NCBI RefSeq assembly: GCF_900105925.1
Contig: NZ_LT629791.1
Span: 4,186,001-4,250,000 of the forward strand
Direction: 5' to 3'
Source of the DNA: Jiangella alkaliphila
GTDB taxonomy: Bacteria; Actinomycetota; Actinomycetes; Jiangellales; Jiangellaceae
Length of the DNA: 64,000 nt
Under the pieces are notes generated by a model. The model was given only the letters and a program-made list of their open reading frames with translations. It did no database searches and was not told where the DNA came from. Below are positions 50,309 to 58,753 of this stretch, in pieces. Position numbers and translations under genes: made by a program. How positions within the stretch are numbered: position 1 is the first letter of the stretch; each line of letters starts with the position of its first letter.

Positions 50309-51073
50309 TCACGCCTGCGTGACGGCGGTCCTCCGGTGCCGGAGCCAGTCCGCGAACCGCGTGGGGCCCAGCCGCACGCCGTCATCGGGGAGGAGCGAAC
50401 GTTCGCTCAGCAGGGCGCCGTAGTGGCGGGCTCGCTCGTCGGTGACCACCGTGCGCGGATCGTCGCGGGCGGACAGGTCGTCCCAGACGAGCTCGTCGAA
50501 CCGGAACCGTTGCGGCCCGGCGATCTCGACGACGCCGTTCGCCGGCGGCCCCGCCGAGAGCCGTCCGACCTCCGCGGCGACGTCGTCGGCGGCGACGGGC
50601 TGGATCAGCACCGGAGCGACCCGCACCGCCTCGTCGTCGGTCGCGGCGTCGACGATGCGCATGAGGAACTCGAAGAACTGCGTCGCCCGGACGATGGTGA
50701 AGGGGATCGACGAGCTCGAGACGAGGTTCTCCTGCGCCAGCTTGGCGCGGAAGTAGCCGATGTCGGCGAGCCGGTCGGCACCCACGACCGACAGGGCGAC
50801 GTGATGCCCGACGCCCGCGGCCGCCTCCGCGGCGACCAGGTGGCGCGTGGACGTCTCGAAGAAGCGCAGGGCCGCGTCGCCGTCGAACGACCGCGCATCG
50901 GCGACGTCGATCACCACCGACGCGCCGGCGAGCGCACCGTCCAGGCCCGCGCGCGTGAGGGTGTCGACCCCGGTCGACGGCGACGCCGGTACGGCATCGT
51001 GGCCCTGCCGCTGCAGCAGGGCGATGGCCGCGGTCCCGATCAGTCCGGTGCCGCCGATCACGACGATCCTCAT
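50309..51073 (-). CDS. NmrA-like NAD(P)-binding protein (SDR a-type)
   Basis: 254 aa. RIVVIGGTGLIGTAAIALL holds the GxxGxxG cofactor motif of atypical SDR/NmrA proteins; the middle HHVALSVVGADRLADIGYFR supplies the substrate-side tyrosine region (Y in GYFRAK, Y-x-x-x-K form), and IPFTIVRATQFFEFL is a family hallmark. Its promoter has ECF41-like elements (51112-51138), and such epimerase-like proteins are common ECF41 targets. Substrate unknown. Confidence 0.88.
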   Translation of the reverse strand: MRIVVIGGTGLIGTAAIALLQRQGHDAVPASPSTGVDTLTRAGLDGALAGASVVIDVADARSFDGDAALRFFETSTRHLVAAEAAAGVGHHVALSVVGADRLADIGYFRAKLAQENLVSSSSIPFTIVRATQFFEFLMRIVDAATDDEAVRVAPVLIQPVAADDVAAEVGRLSAGPPANGVVEIAGPQRFRFDELVWDDLSARDDPRTVVTDERARHYGALLSERSLLPDDGVRLGPTRFADWLRHRRTAVTQA

Positions 51074-51092
51074 GGCCGGCCTCCGCTCTCGG

Positions 51093-51302
51093 TCAACGTT
51101 CTGCTCCAGAGGACCGGGCCAAGGCGCCGGTTGTGACAGCCGGCAGCAGGAACCAGTGCCGGTGGACGCAGAGGACGCGGACGTGTTCGACTGGGCCGTC
51201 GCTGCTCTCCATGACCAGGCGCCACTGGACCTCGGCGGCCGCGCCGCACTCGGGGCACGAGGTCAGGTCCAGCGCGCCTGCGCCCAGTAGTCGCGTCGTC
51301 AT
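51093..51302 (-). CDS. small zinc-ribbon-like protein
   Basis: 69 aa from the ATG at 51302 (the open frame reaches 51548 but is featureless there). TSCPECGAAAEVQWRLVMES gives a CxxC knuckle, and VLCVHRHWFLLP gives Cys and two His later, together a plausible zinc ribbon. The following gene's ECF-like promoter overlaps its 3' end. Function unknown. Confidence 0.65.
   Translation of the reverse strand: MTTRLLGAGALDLTSCPECGAAAEVQWRLVMESSDGPVEHVRVLCVHRHWFLLPAVTTGALARSSGAER
51112..51138 (-). promoter_or_regulatory. ECF-type promoter for the NmrA-like gene
   Basis: Minus-strand TGTCACA (51138-51132), 16 nt, GGTC (51115-51112), 39 nt before the ATG. It combines the -35 of the 46.7-kb circuit with the -10 of the first circuit. 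Confidence 0.6.
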
Positions 51303-51463
51303 GGTCGCCTCCACGGTTCGGATCGCTGCCCCCGGCGGCGCCGGTGACAGCACCCTCCCGTCCCCGTGAGCGGTGCCGCACCGTTGAGAGTGCGTGGCCG
51401 TTGCGTGGCGACGTCCGTGGCCGGCCGGGGTGCCCCGGTGGCGCCCCGTGGCGACGTGCCTCG

Positions 51464-54265
51464 TCAGGGGGCGGGCCGCGCCAGGGCGGTGCGCAGCTGC
51501 CGGCGGCTGGTGACGTCGAGCTTCGTGAAGACCTTGCGCAGATGCCACTCCACGGTGTGGCGGCTGAGGTAGAGCTCGGAGCCGATCTCGGGATTGGTGC
51601 GTCCGTCTGCCGCCAGACGGGCGATGTGCAGCTCCCGGGCGGTGAGCTCCTTGCGGGTGTCGGCCGTCAGCCTGCGCACCGTCTCGCCGGTGGCGGCCAG
51701 CTCACGGCGGGCCCGCTCGGCGAACGCCTCGACGCCCATGGCCGTGAGCGAGTCGTGGGCGTGCCGAAGATGCGGGCGTGCGTCGGCGCGGCGATCGGAC
51801 CGGCGCAGCCACTCGCCGTAGAGCAGCTGCGCCCGCGCCAGCTCGACGCGCAGGCCGACGCGACCGAGGCGGTCGATCGCCTCACGGTAGAGCTCCTCGG
51901 CCCGGCTGCCGTCCCGCAGCAGCGCCTCGGATCGGGCCGCGACGCCCAGCGCCCAATCGGTGCCGCAGATCTCGGCCGTCTCGGTGAGCAGTTCGGCCGC
52001 GGCGACCGCGGTCGCGAGGTCGTCACACCGCGTCGCCGCCTCGACCAGCTCGGCCAGCGTCCAGCCACCCGGCTGGGTCCCGACGGGAAGCAGCGTCATT
52101 CGCCCGTCGTCCTCGACCGGTCCGAGAAACTCCCGGCAGTGCGCGAGCGCCGCCGCATAGTCGCCGTTGCCGTTGCACAGCACCGCGTTCGCCCAGGACG
52201 TCAGCGCGATGACCAGCCCTTCGCCACGGGCGACGGCATCGGCCTTCGCGGCCGCGATCAGCGGTTCGCCGTGTTCGACGTCGCCGCGCAGCGCTGCCAG
52301 GCCGATGGCGGCGTACGGATGCAGCGTCGTGCCGGCCACTTCGGCCAGTGCGTCGGCCTCGTCGAGCAGGGCGCCGGCAGTGACGAGATCGCCGCCGAAG
52401 ATGTGCGGGTAGACCACGCTGTTCAGCGCGAACTGGAGGGCGTTCAGAGCGCCGGCCTCGCGCGCGAACTCGAGGTGCCGGCCGGCCAGTGCGCTCCAGC
52501 CGGGCAGGTCCCATCCGTCGCAGGCGAGCGCGCCGGCGAGCACCAGGAACCGCAGCCCTTCCTCGACCGGGAGCTCTTCGGCTCGGTACGTCTCGACGAC
52601 CCGTCTCATCAACGGCGCGGCGGCGGCGAGGCCGTCCACCTGCAGCACTGCCATGCACTGCAGGAGCAGGTCGCTTCGACGCGGGCGGAGCGGAACCGGC
52701 GCGTTCCGGGCCGCCCGCGCGACCTCGACCGCCCCGGGCTCGCCCACGCGCCGTGCGGCGAACAGGGTGGCTTCGAGCGCCGTCACGTAGGTGTCGAGCG
52801 CGAGCTCGAGATCGAGCGGCTCCAGCCGGCGAGCGGCGGCCAGCAGCAGCGGCACGGCTTCGTGGCCGCGGTTCGAGGCGAAGGCGATCTGGGCCCGGAG
52901 CACTTCGGCGCGAGCGCGTTGCAGCTCGCTCAGTGGACGGCGCCCGGCCAGTGCGAGCAGCTGCAGAGCGCGCTCGAACGCACCGGCGTGCACCATGGTC
53001 TGCGCCGCCTTGAGCTCACGCTCGACGCGCTCGGCCTCGTCCGGGGTCAGCCTGGCCGCCCGTTCGAGGAACGCGGCCGCGGCGGCGAGGCCACCGTGTG
53101 CCAGCGCTCGGTCGGCGGAGCGCTCCAGCTCCGCGGCCACCGTCTCGTCCGGGCCGGAGGCGGCGTGCGCGCGGTGCCACGCCAGCCGGTCCGGGTCGCG
53201 GTCCGCGTCGGTGGCGTCGGCGAGGGCCAGGTGCGCCGCCTGCCGGTCCCGTTGCCCGGCCGAGCGGTAGACCGCGGAGCGGACGAGCGGGTGACGGAAC
53301 CGCACCGTGTCCCACACGTCGATCAGCTCCGCCGCCTCGGCCGGGCTGGCCGCGTCCATGCCGAGGCCCAGGCGCTCGGCCGCGCGCCAGAGCAGACCGG
53401 CGTCGCCGAGCGGCTCGGCCGCCGCGATCAGCAGGAGGCGCCGGGTCTCGTCGGGCAGCGGCTCGAGCCGGCGCCGGAACCGTTCCTCGATGCGGCCGGA
53501 CACGCTGCCGCCGGCTGCCTGCTCCGGCCCGAACGTCAGCTCCGCCGACGACAACCACCGCGGCAGCTCCACCAACGCCAGGGGGTTCCCGCGGGTCTCC
53601 GCGAGGATCCGTTCGCGCACCCGGCTGTCCAGCGGCGTTGTGACCACCGACTCCAGCACCGCCACGGCGTCGGCCTTGTTCAGCCCGTGCACCGTCAGCA
53701 GCGGCAGGCCGGCCCAGGCCTGCTCGTCCTCGCTCGCCCGGGCCGCGACGACCATGACGATCGACTCCGCGGCCAGCCGGCGCGCGACGAAACTGAGAAT
53801 CTGCGCGGAGGCCTGGTCGAGCCACTGCGCGTCGTCGATCACGCACACCAGGAGCTGATCGCCCGCGTGCTCGGAGAGCAGGGTCAGGACGCCCAGCCCG
53901 ATCATGAACCGATCCGGCGGCCTCCCGGTGCGTAGGCCGAACGCCGTGCCCAGGGCCTCGGCCTGCGGCGCCGGCACCCCTTCCAGCCCGTCGAGCAGGG
54001 GCGCACACAGCTGATGGAGGCCGGCGAACGCGAGCTCCATCTCCGACTCGACACCCGCCACCCGCAGGTCCCGCCAGTCCGACGCCGCATCGACGAGGTA
54101 GTCCAGCAGCGCCGTCTTGCCGATGCCCGCCTCACCCTGCATCACGAGCACGGCGCTATGGCCCGACCGCGCCGCTCGGAGCAGGTCGAGCAGTACTCCG
54201 CACTCCTTGTCCCGCCCTCGTAACCACCGTGGAGGGCGCGGCCCGAGCTGCACGACTGCCTCCAT
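51464..54265 (-). CDS. LAL-type LuxR-family regulator with AAA ATPase domain
   Basis: 933 aa, the usual length of large ATP-binding LuxR (LAL/MalT-like) regulators. The N-terminal STAND-type ATPase has Walker A GEAGIGKT (about residue 45) and Walker B LLVCVIDDAQWLD (about 138). A long TPR-like helical region follows. The C-terminus is a LuxR helix-turn-helix (LTARELHIARLAADGRTNPE; then LYLSRHTVEWHLRKVFTKL). Often found with secondary-metabolite or maltose-type genes; target not evident here. Confidence 0.93.
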   Translation of the reverse strand: MEAVVQLGPRPPRWLRGRDKECGVLLDLLRAARSGHSAVLVMQGEAGIGKTALLDYLVDAASDWRDLRVAGVESEMELAFAGLHQLCAPLLDGLEGVPAPQAEALGTAFGLRTGRPPDRFMIGLGVLTLLSEHAGDQLLVCVIDDAQWLDQASAQILSFVARRLAAESIVMVVAARASEDEQAWAGLPLLTVHGLNKADAVAVLESVVTTPLDSRVRERILAETRGNPLALVELPRWLSSAELTFGPEQAAGGSVSGRIEERFRRRLEPLPDETRRLLLIAAAEPLGDAGLLWRAAERLGLGMDAASPAEAAELIDVWDTVRFRHPLVRSAVYRSAGQRDRQAAHLALADATDADRDPDRLAWHRAHAASGPDETVAAELERSADRALAHGGLAAAAAFLERAARLTPDEAERVERELKAAQTMVHAGAFERALQLLALAGRRPLSELQRARAEVLRAQIAFASNRGHEAVPLLLAAARRLEPLDLELALDTYVTALEATLFAARRVGEPGAVEVARAARNAPVPLRPRRSDLLLQCMAVLQVDGLAAAAPLMRRVVETYRAEELPVEEGLRFLVLAGALACDGWDLPGWSALAGRHLEFAREAGALNALQFALNSVVYPHIFGGDLVTAGALLDEADALAEVAGTTLHPYAAIGLAALRGDVEHGEPLIAAAKADAVARGEGLVIALTSWANAVLCNGNGDYAAALAHCREFLGPVEDDGRMTLLPVGTQPGGWTLAELVEAATRCDDLATAVAAAELLTETAEICGTDWALGVAARSEALLRDGSRAEELYREAIDRLGRVGLRVELARAQLLYGEWLRRSDRRADARPHLRHAHDSLTAMGVEAFAERARRELAATGETVRRLTADTRKELTARELHIARLAADGRTNPEIGSELYLSRHTVEWHLRKVFTKLDVTSRRQLRTALARPAP

Positions 54266-54375
54266 GCGGTCGAGGTGCGGCCGGGCCGATGCGGGCGCGC
54301 GGCCAGAGCCGATCCATCAGACTCGCACTCGCGGTTCCCTCCGGACAAGACCTGGGCGCCGGTGCCGGAGGGCGA

Positions 54376-54492
54376 TCATGGCGTCAGAGCGAACACCGCC
54401 AGGCCGATGAGAACCAGGAACAGCACTCCGAGGATGATGAAGTACGAGCGCATCCGGCGGAATCCGTTCGGGCGTGCGGGCGGCGTATCCAT
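54376..54492 (-). CDS. 38-aa single-pass membrane peptide
   Basis: Reading from the ATG at 54492 to a TGA at 54376 gives MDTPPARPNGFRRMRSYFII and then a hydrophobic stretch to FALTP. The basic RR-MR segment before an about 19-residue hydrophobic helix predicts one membrane pass with the N-terminus inside. It is too short for routine gene finding but has clear coding logic. It lies between the TetR gene (28 bp upstream on the same strand) and the LAL gene. Function unknown. Confidence 0.65.
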   Translation of the reverse strand: MDTPPARPNGFRRMRSYFIILGVLFLVLIGLAVFALTP

Positions 54493-54520
54493 ATCGTCTC
54501 CGTGGCATCGGCGGACTGCA

Positions 54521-55135
54521 TCATGGGTGGCAGACGCGTTGTACGAGGTCCTGCCAGCTCTGCGCGAGTCGCTGCTCGGTCCCGGCGGCGCCGGGCTCGA
54601 GGTCCGCTGCCGACAGGTAGAGCAGGAGCGGGCCGTCCAGGGCCGCGGTGAGTTGGATGGACAGGATGTCGAGGTTGACGGATCCGAGGTCCAGCCGGCC
54701 GAGCAGCATGCGGATGTGCGTCTGGGAGAGGGGCGTCTGCGCCCCCGCCGGTATGGGCTGGCGGCCGTCCAGCGCGGCCCGGGCGACCTCGCGGTACTCC
54801 AGCATGAAGCCCACCCGGGCCCGGCCGTAGGCGATCAAGCGCTCCAGTGGTGCGGCGCCCGGGCCCAGCGGTGGCGGCCCGGCCAGCACCCGCTCCTGGA
54901 AGGCGCGCTCGCCATCGTCCAGCAGCGCCTGGAAGATCCCCGCGCGGGTGCCGAACCGCCGGAACACCGTGCCCTTGCCCAATCCCGACCGTTCTGCCAA
55001 CGCGTCCATGGTCAGCCGGTCGACGCCGAGCTCGGCGATCATCTCGCGGGCCGTGGCCACCAGGTGCAGCCGGTTCCGTGCCGCGTCGGCGCGCTCGGTG
55101 TGCGGTGCTCCCCACGACACGACGGGCTGGTCCAC
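54521..55135 (-). CDS. TetR/AcrR-family regulator
   Basis: 204 aa from GTG. The helix-turn-helix (GVDRLTMDALAERSGLGKGT, then VFRRFGTRAGIF) is standard TetR; the C-terminal ligand domain is unspecific. It is divergent from the LUD-domain gene with 81 bp between, including an interrupted palindrome, so it probably represses that gene and itself. Confidence 0.92.
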   Translation of the reverse strand: MDQPVVSWGAPHTERADAARNRLHLVATAREMIAELGVDRLTMDALAERSGLGKGTVFRRFGTRAGIFQALLDDGERAFQERVLAGPPPLGPGAAPLERLIAYGRARVGFMLEYREVARAALDGRQPIPAGAQTPLSQTHIRMLLGRLDLGSVNLDILSIQLTAALDGPLLLYLSAADLEPGAAGTEQRLAQSWQDLVQRVCHP

Positions 55136-55169
55136 GGAGATTCACTCTACCGGCGTGGAATTAAGCGGG

Positions 55170-55184
55170 GTAAAGTCCGGTTAC
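55170..55184 (+). promoter_or_regulatory. possible TetR operator
   Basis: GTAA-N7-TTAC in the TetR/LUD divergent spacer, overlapping a candidate -10 TACGCT. Short and weakly supported. Confidence 0.4.
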
Positions 55185-55216
55185 GCTATCGACAACCCCA
55201 TGAACGAGGAGCAGCT

Positions 55217-55843
55217 ATGACCACGACCGAGACAACGGAGCGCTTCACCGCGCTGCCTGATGAGGCGACGCTCGCGGCGACCGTCGTCGCTCTCGAGGAG
55301 CACGGATTCAGCGTCGAGATCGTCGACGACCTCGCCGACGCGCGCCGGGCGGCCCTGGCCCGCATTCCCGAGGGCTCCACGGTGATGACGAACACGTCGG
55401 TGACGCTGCAGGAGACCGGTATCGAGGACGCGGTCAACGGCGGTGGTCCGTACGAGTCGGCGCGCAACAAGATGCTGGCGCTCGACTTCCAGACGCAGGC
55501 GCAGGACATGAAGGTGATCGCCGGTCAGCCCGACTACGCCCTGGGCAGTGTCCACGCGGTCACCGGCGACGGAACGCTCGTCATCGCCTCGGCCTCCGGC
55601 AGCCAGCTCGCCACCTACGCCTGGGGTGCGGCCAACGTCATCTTCGTCGTCGGCGCGCAGAAGCTCGTCCCCACGCTGGACGCGGCGCACGAACGCGTCT
55701 ACCAGCACAGTCTGAAGCTCGAGGACGCCCGTGCCCAGGCTGCCTACGGCCAGCACAGCTACGTCGGAAAGGTCCTCGAGATCCACCAGGAACTCCCCGG
55801 CCGCATCCACATCATCCTCACCCGGCAGCCGGTCGGCTTCTAG
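55217..55843 (+). CDS. LUD-domain (LutC/YkgG-like) protein
   Basis: 208 aa. EGSTVMTNTSVTLQETGIED and the central GSVHAVTGDGTLVIASASGS, followed by VIFVVGAQKLVPTLDAAHER, are the LUD family core seen in LutC and YkgG lactate-utilisation proteins. No LutA or LutB gene is adjacent, so it is a stand-alone member. Likely controlled by the divergent TetR regulator. ATG with GAGGAG upstream. Confidence 0.9.
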   Translation: MTTTETTERFTALPDEATLAATVVALEEHGFSVEIVDDLADARRAALARIPEGSTVMTNTSVTLQETGIEDAVNGGGPYESARNKMLALDFQTQAQDMKVIAGQPDYALGSVHAVTGDGTLVIASASGSQLATYAWGAANVIFVVGAQKLVPTLDAAHERVYQHSLKLEDARAQAAYGQHSYVGKVLEIHQELPGRIHIILTRQPVGF

Positions 55844-55855
55844 CCCGCGTACGCC

Positions 55856-58579
55856 TCAGGGCGCCGGCGGCTGGTCCACCCGGGCCTGGGCCGCGGCCGC
55901 GCGTACCCGCGCCGCCGCGGCGCCGTTCCCGTCGCCGGCGTCGTCGAGGCAGTCCGCCAGGCTGGTCAGCGACACCGCCTGGTCGTAGAACCCGCCGACT
56001 GACGCGAACAGCCCGGCCGCCTGCTCGTACGCCTCGACGGCGGCCGGCCAGTCGCGCAGGCCGCGGTGGGCGGCGGCCATGCTGTCCCAGGTGACGGCGC
56101 GGTAGAACGTGTCGTCGAGGGCGGTCACCAGCTCCAGCGCCTCCCGGCAGCAGACCAGTGCCTGCTCGTACTCGCCGCGCAGGACGTGGGCCCAGCCGAC
56201 CGCGTTGAGCGCGTCCGCCACGCCCGGAGGGTCGCCCGCGGCCCGGAACAGCGCCAGCGCCTCACGGTTGTGCGCGAGCACCTCGTCGGCCCGTCCGAGG
56301 TCCTCGAGGATGATCGCGATGCTGCGCAGCGCCCGCGCCTGGCTCGGCCGGTCGCCCGCCCGCGCCCACAGCTCCAGGGCCGCCCGCAGCTCGGCCAGCG
56401 CGTCGTCCGGGCGGCCCTGCCGGCCGAGCGCGCGCCCGAGCCAGCGGTGTGAGGCCGCCCTGAGCCCGTCGTCGCCGAGCCGGTCGGCGATCCGCAGGCA
56501 CGTGCGGGCCAGGTGTGCGGCGTCGGGCCAGCGGCCCTGCCGGTCCACGAGCACCATGACGGCCGCGGCCAGCTCCCAGACGATCCCGGCCGGTCCGGTC
56601 GTCGCGGCCGCCTCGACGGTCGCGAGCAGCGCGTCCCGCTCGGAGTCGAACCAGGCCAGCATCTCGGCCTCGGACCCGAACGCGTGGCCGTCGTCGGCAT
56701 GGGCCGCGCTCAGGCGTGGCGCCTCGTGGGCCGGGCGGAACGTCGTCACCGCGGCGACGGCCGAGCGGGCCCGATGCTCCACCAGGCGGTCCGCGGCGGC
56801 CGCGACATCCGCCGGGTCGTCGCCGGCGGCCAGCTCCGCGGCGTACTCGCGCAGCAGGTCGTGCAGGCTGAAGCGGCCGGGCGTGCGCTCGACGACGAGG
56901 TGGGCTCGGGTGAGCTCGCCGAGCAGGCCACCGGCCTCCACCCGCCCCACGCCGCCGAGCGCCGCCGCGGCGGGGACGTCCAGGTCCGCTCCGGGCGCCT
57001 GGCCGGCCCGCCGGAACAGCAGCGCGGCCGCCGGGCCGAGCCCGGCATACGACCACGAGAACACCGAGCGCAGGTCGATGGCCTGGTCGTCGTCGGCGAG
57101 GGCGTCCAGCCGGGTGCGCGCCACGCGGAGGTCGGCGGCCACCGTTCGCGGCGAGCCGGGCGTCGTGTTGATCCGGGCCGCGACGACGGTGAGCGCCAGC
57201 GGCAGCCGGGCGCACGCCTCGACCAGCTCGTCGACCGCGGGCTCGACGTCCCCCGTCACCCGGGCGTCGAGGCGGCCCAGCAGCAGCCGGCGGGCCTCCT
57301 CGGCCGAGGGCAGGTCCAGCGCGAGCAGGTGCGCGCCCGCCGTCGCGTTCAGGCCCGTCAGCCGCCGGCGGCTGGTGACCAGCGCCGCCGAGCCCGGTGA
57401 CCCGGGCAGCAGCGGCCGCACCTGCGCGGCGTCGAGGGCGTTGTCGAGCACGACGAGCATCCGGCGGCCGGCCAGCAGGCTCCGGTACAGCCCGAGCTGT
57501 GCGTCGGCCGTCGCCGGGATGCGCGCCGCCGGCACCTGAAGCGCTTCGAGCAGCGTGCGCACGGCGTCCTCGGGCGCCAGCGGGCGGCCGCTGGGTGCGA
57601 AGCCGCGCAGGTCGAGGAAGAGCTGCCCGTCGGGGAACCGCGCGGACGCCGACCGCCGCGCCCACTGCACGGCCAGCGCGGTCTTCCCGACGCCCGCGGT
57701 CCCGGTGATCGCCACGCAGGCCGGCGGGTCTCCGTCGGGCACCAGCCGCCGGTCCAGTTCGGCGAGCGCCTCGTCGCGGCCGGCGAACCCGGCCGCGGCC
57801 GGCGGGAGCTGGTGCGGGACCGGCGGGGCGACGTCGCGGTCGTGGGCCGGTCGTTCCCGGAGCAGGGCGGTGTGGACGGCGCGCAGTTGCGGCCCGGGGT
57901 CGGCGCCCAGCTCGTCGGCTATCCGGGAACGGACCCGCTCGTACTGTTCCAACGCCTCGGCGCGCCGGCCGGATCGCTCCAGCGCGGTGAGCAGCAGGGC
58001 CCACAGCGGCTCGCGCAGCGGATGGCGCGCGGTGAGCTCACGCAGCTGAGGGAGGAGCTCGGCCTGCCGCCCGGCCTCGAGGTCCAGCCGGATCCGCCGC
58101 TCCAGCGCGCCGGCGTACCGCTCGCTCAGCCGGTCCCGTTCGGCCTGCAGCCCCGACGTCTCGACGTCGTCGAACGGGATGCCCCGCCAGAGCGCGAGCG
58201 CCTGCTCGAGCGCGGCGCGCTCGTCCGGCGCGCCCGCCAGCTCGTCGGCCCGGTCCAGCGTCCGCTCGAACCTCCGCACGTCGACCTCGTCGTCGCCGAG
58301 GCGCAGCGCGTAGCCGTGCACGGTGGTGGCGATGGCGTCGCGGCCGAGCACCTGCCGCAACCGGACGACGTAGGTCTGCAGGCTGCGTCGCGGATGCGCC
58401 GGTTCCTCGTCCGGCCAGAGGACCAGCGCCAGATCCTCGACGGACGCACCGCGCTCGCCGGCCACGGCCAGCGCGGTGAGCAGAGCCCGCAGCCGGCCCG
58501 TCGCCGGCTCGACGCGACGGCCGTCGATCTCCAGTTCCAGGGGCCCCAACAGCCGGAGGGCCGGCCGCGATGTGCTCAC
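55856..58579 (-). CDS. AfsR/SARP-family regulator with BTAD and NB-ARC ATPase domains
   Basis: 907 aa. The N-terminal OmpR-type winged helix (LRLLGPLELEIDGRRVEPAT; LVLWPDEEPAHPRRSLQTYV) and bacterial transcriptional activation domain (BTAD) occupy residues 1-250. An NB-ARC ATPase follows, with Walker A GTAGVGKTAL (about residue 305) and MLVVLDNALDAAQV as Walker B. A TPR-rich C-terminus completes the AfsR architecture. GTG at 58579 lies 6 nt behind a TATGGT -10, suggesting a leaderless transcript. Targets unknown; divergent from the secreted pseudoprotease gene. Confidence 0.93.
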   Translation of the reverse strand: MSTSRPALRLLGPLELEIDGRRVEPATGRLRALLTALAVAGERGASVEDLALVLWPDEEPAHPRRSLQTYVVRLRQVLGRDAIATTVHGYALRLGDDEVDVRRFERTLDRADELAGAPDERAALEQALALWRGIPFDDVETSGLQAERDRLSERYAGALERRIRLDLEAGRQAELLPQLRELTARHPLREPLWALLLTALERSGRRAEALEQYERVRSRIADELGADPGPQLRAVHTALLRERPAHDRDVAPPVPHQLPPAAAGFAGRDEALAELDRRLVPDGDPPACVAITGTAGVGKTALAVQWARRSASARFPDGQLFLDLRGFAPSGRPLAPEDAVRTLLEALQVPAARIPATADAQLGLYRSLLAGRRMLVVLDNALDAAQVRPLLPGSPGSAALVTSRRRLTGLNATAGAHLLALDLPSAEEARRLLLGRLDARVTGDVEPAVDELVEACARLPLALTVVAARINTTPGSPRTVAADLRVARTRLDALADDDQAIDLRSVFSWSYAGLGPAAALLFRRAGQAPGADLDVPAAAALGGVGRVEAGGLLGELTRAHLVVERTPGRFSLHDLLREYAAELAAGDDPADVAAAADRLVEHRARSAVAAVTTFRPAHEAPRLSAAHADDGHAFGSEAEMLAWFDSERDALLATVEAAATTGPAGIVWELAAAVMVLVDRQGRWPDAAHLARTCLRIADRLGDDGLRAASHRWLGRALGRQGRPDDALAELRAALELWARAGDRPSQARALRSIAIILEDLGRADEVLAHNREALALFRAAGDPPGVADALNAVGWAHVLRGEYEQALVCCREALELVTALDDTFYRAVTWDSMAAAHRGLRDWPAAVEAYEQAAGLFASVGGFYDQAVSLTSLADCLDDAGDGNGAAAARVRAAAAQARVDQPPAP

Positions 58580-58585
58580 GCGGGC

Positions 58586-58615
58586 ACCATAGAGGGCCGG
58601 TATTTGCGTGCGCAA
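58586..58615 (-). promoter_or_regulatory. promoter, apparently leaderless, for the AfsR-like gene
   Basis: Minus-strand TTGCGC (58615-58610), 18 nt, TATGGT (58591-58586), then 6 nt to the GTG. No Shine-Dalgarno sequence. Confidence 0.5.
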
Positions 58616-58753
58616 CAGCCATGGCGATTTGTGCCGAAATGGCCTGCTACGTGCGATGACGCCGGAGTGAAGACGTTGTGAAGACGTCCGCTGTGATCAT
58701 TCGCCCAACTGGGGACCCCAGGGTGACGGTTCTGCTAGGCCGAAGGGGCGGGT

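Noticed and set aside
51323-51349. A further ECF-like promoter before the zinc-ribbon gene
   Set aside because: TGTCACC is present on the minus strand, but no GGTC, CATC or CGTC occurs at 15-17 nt.
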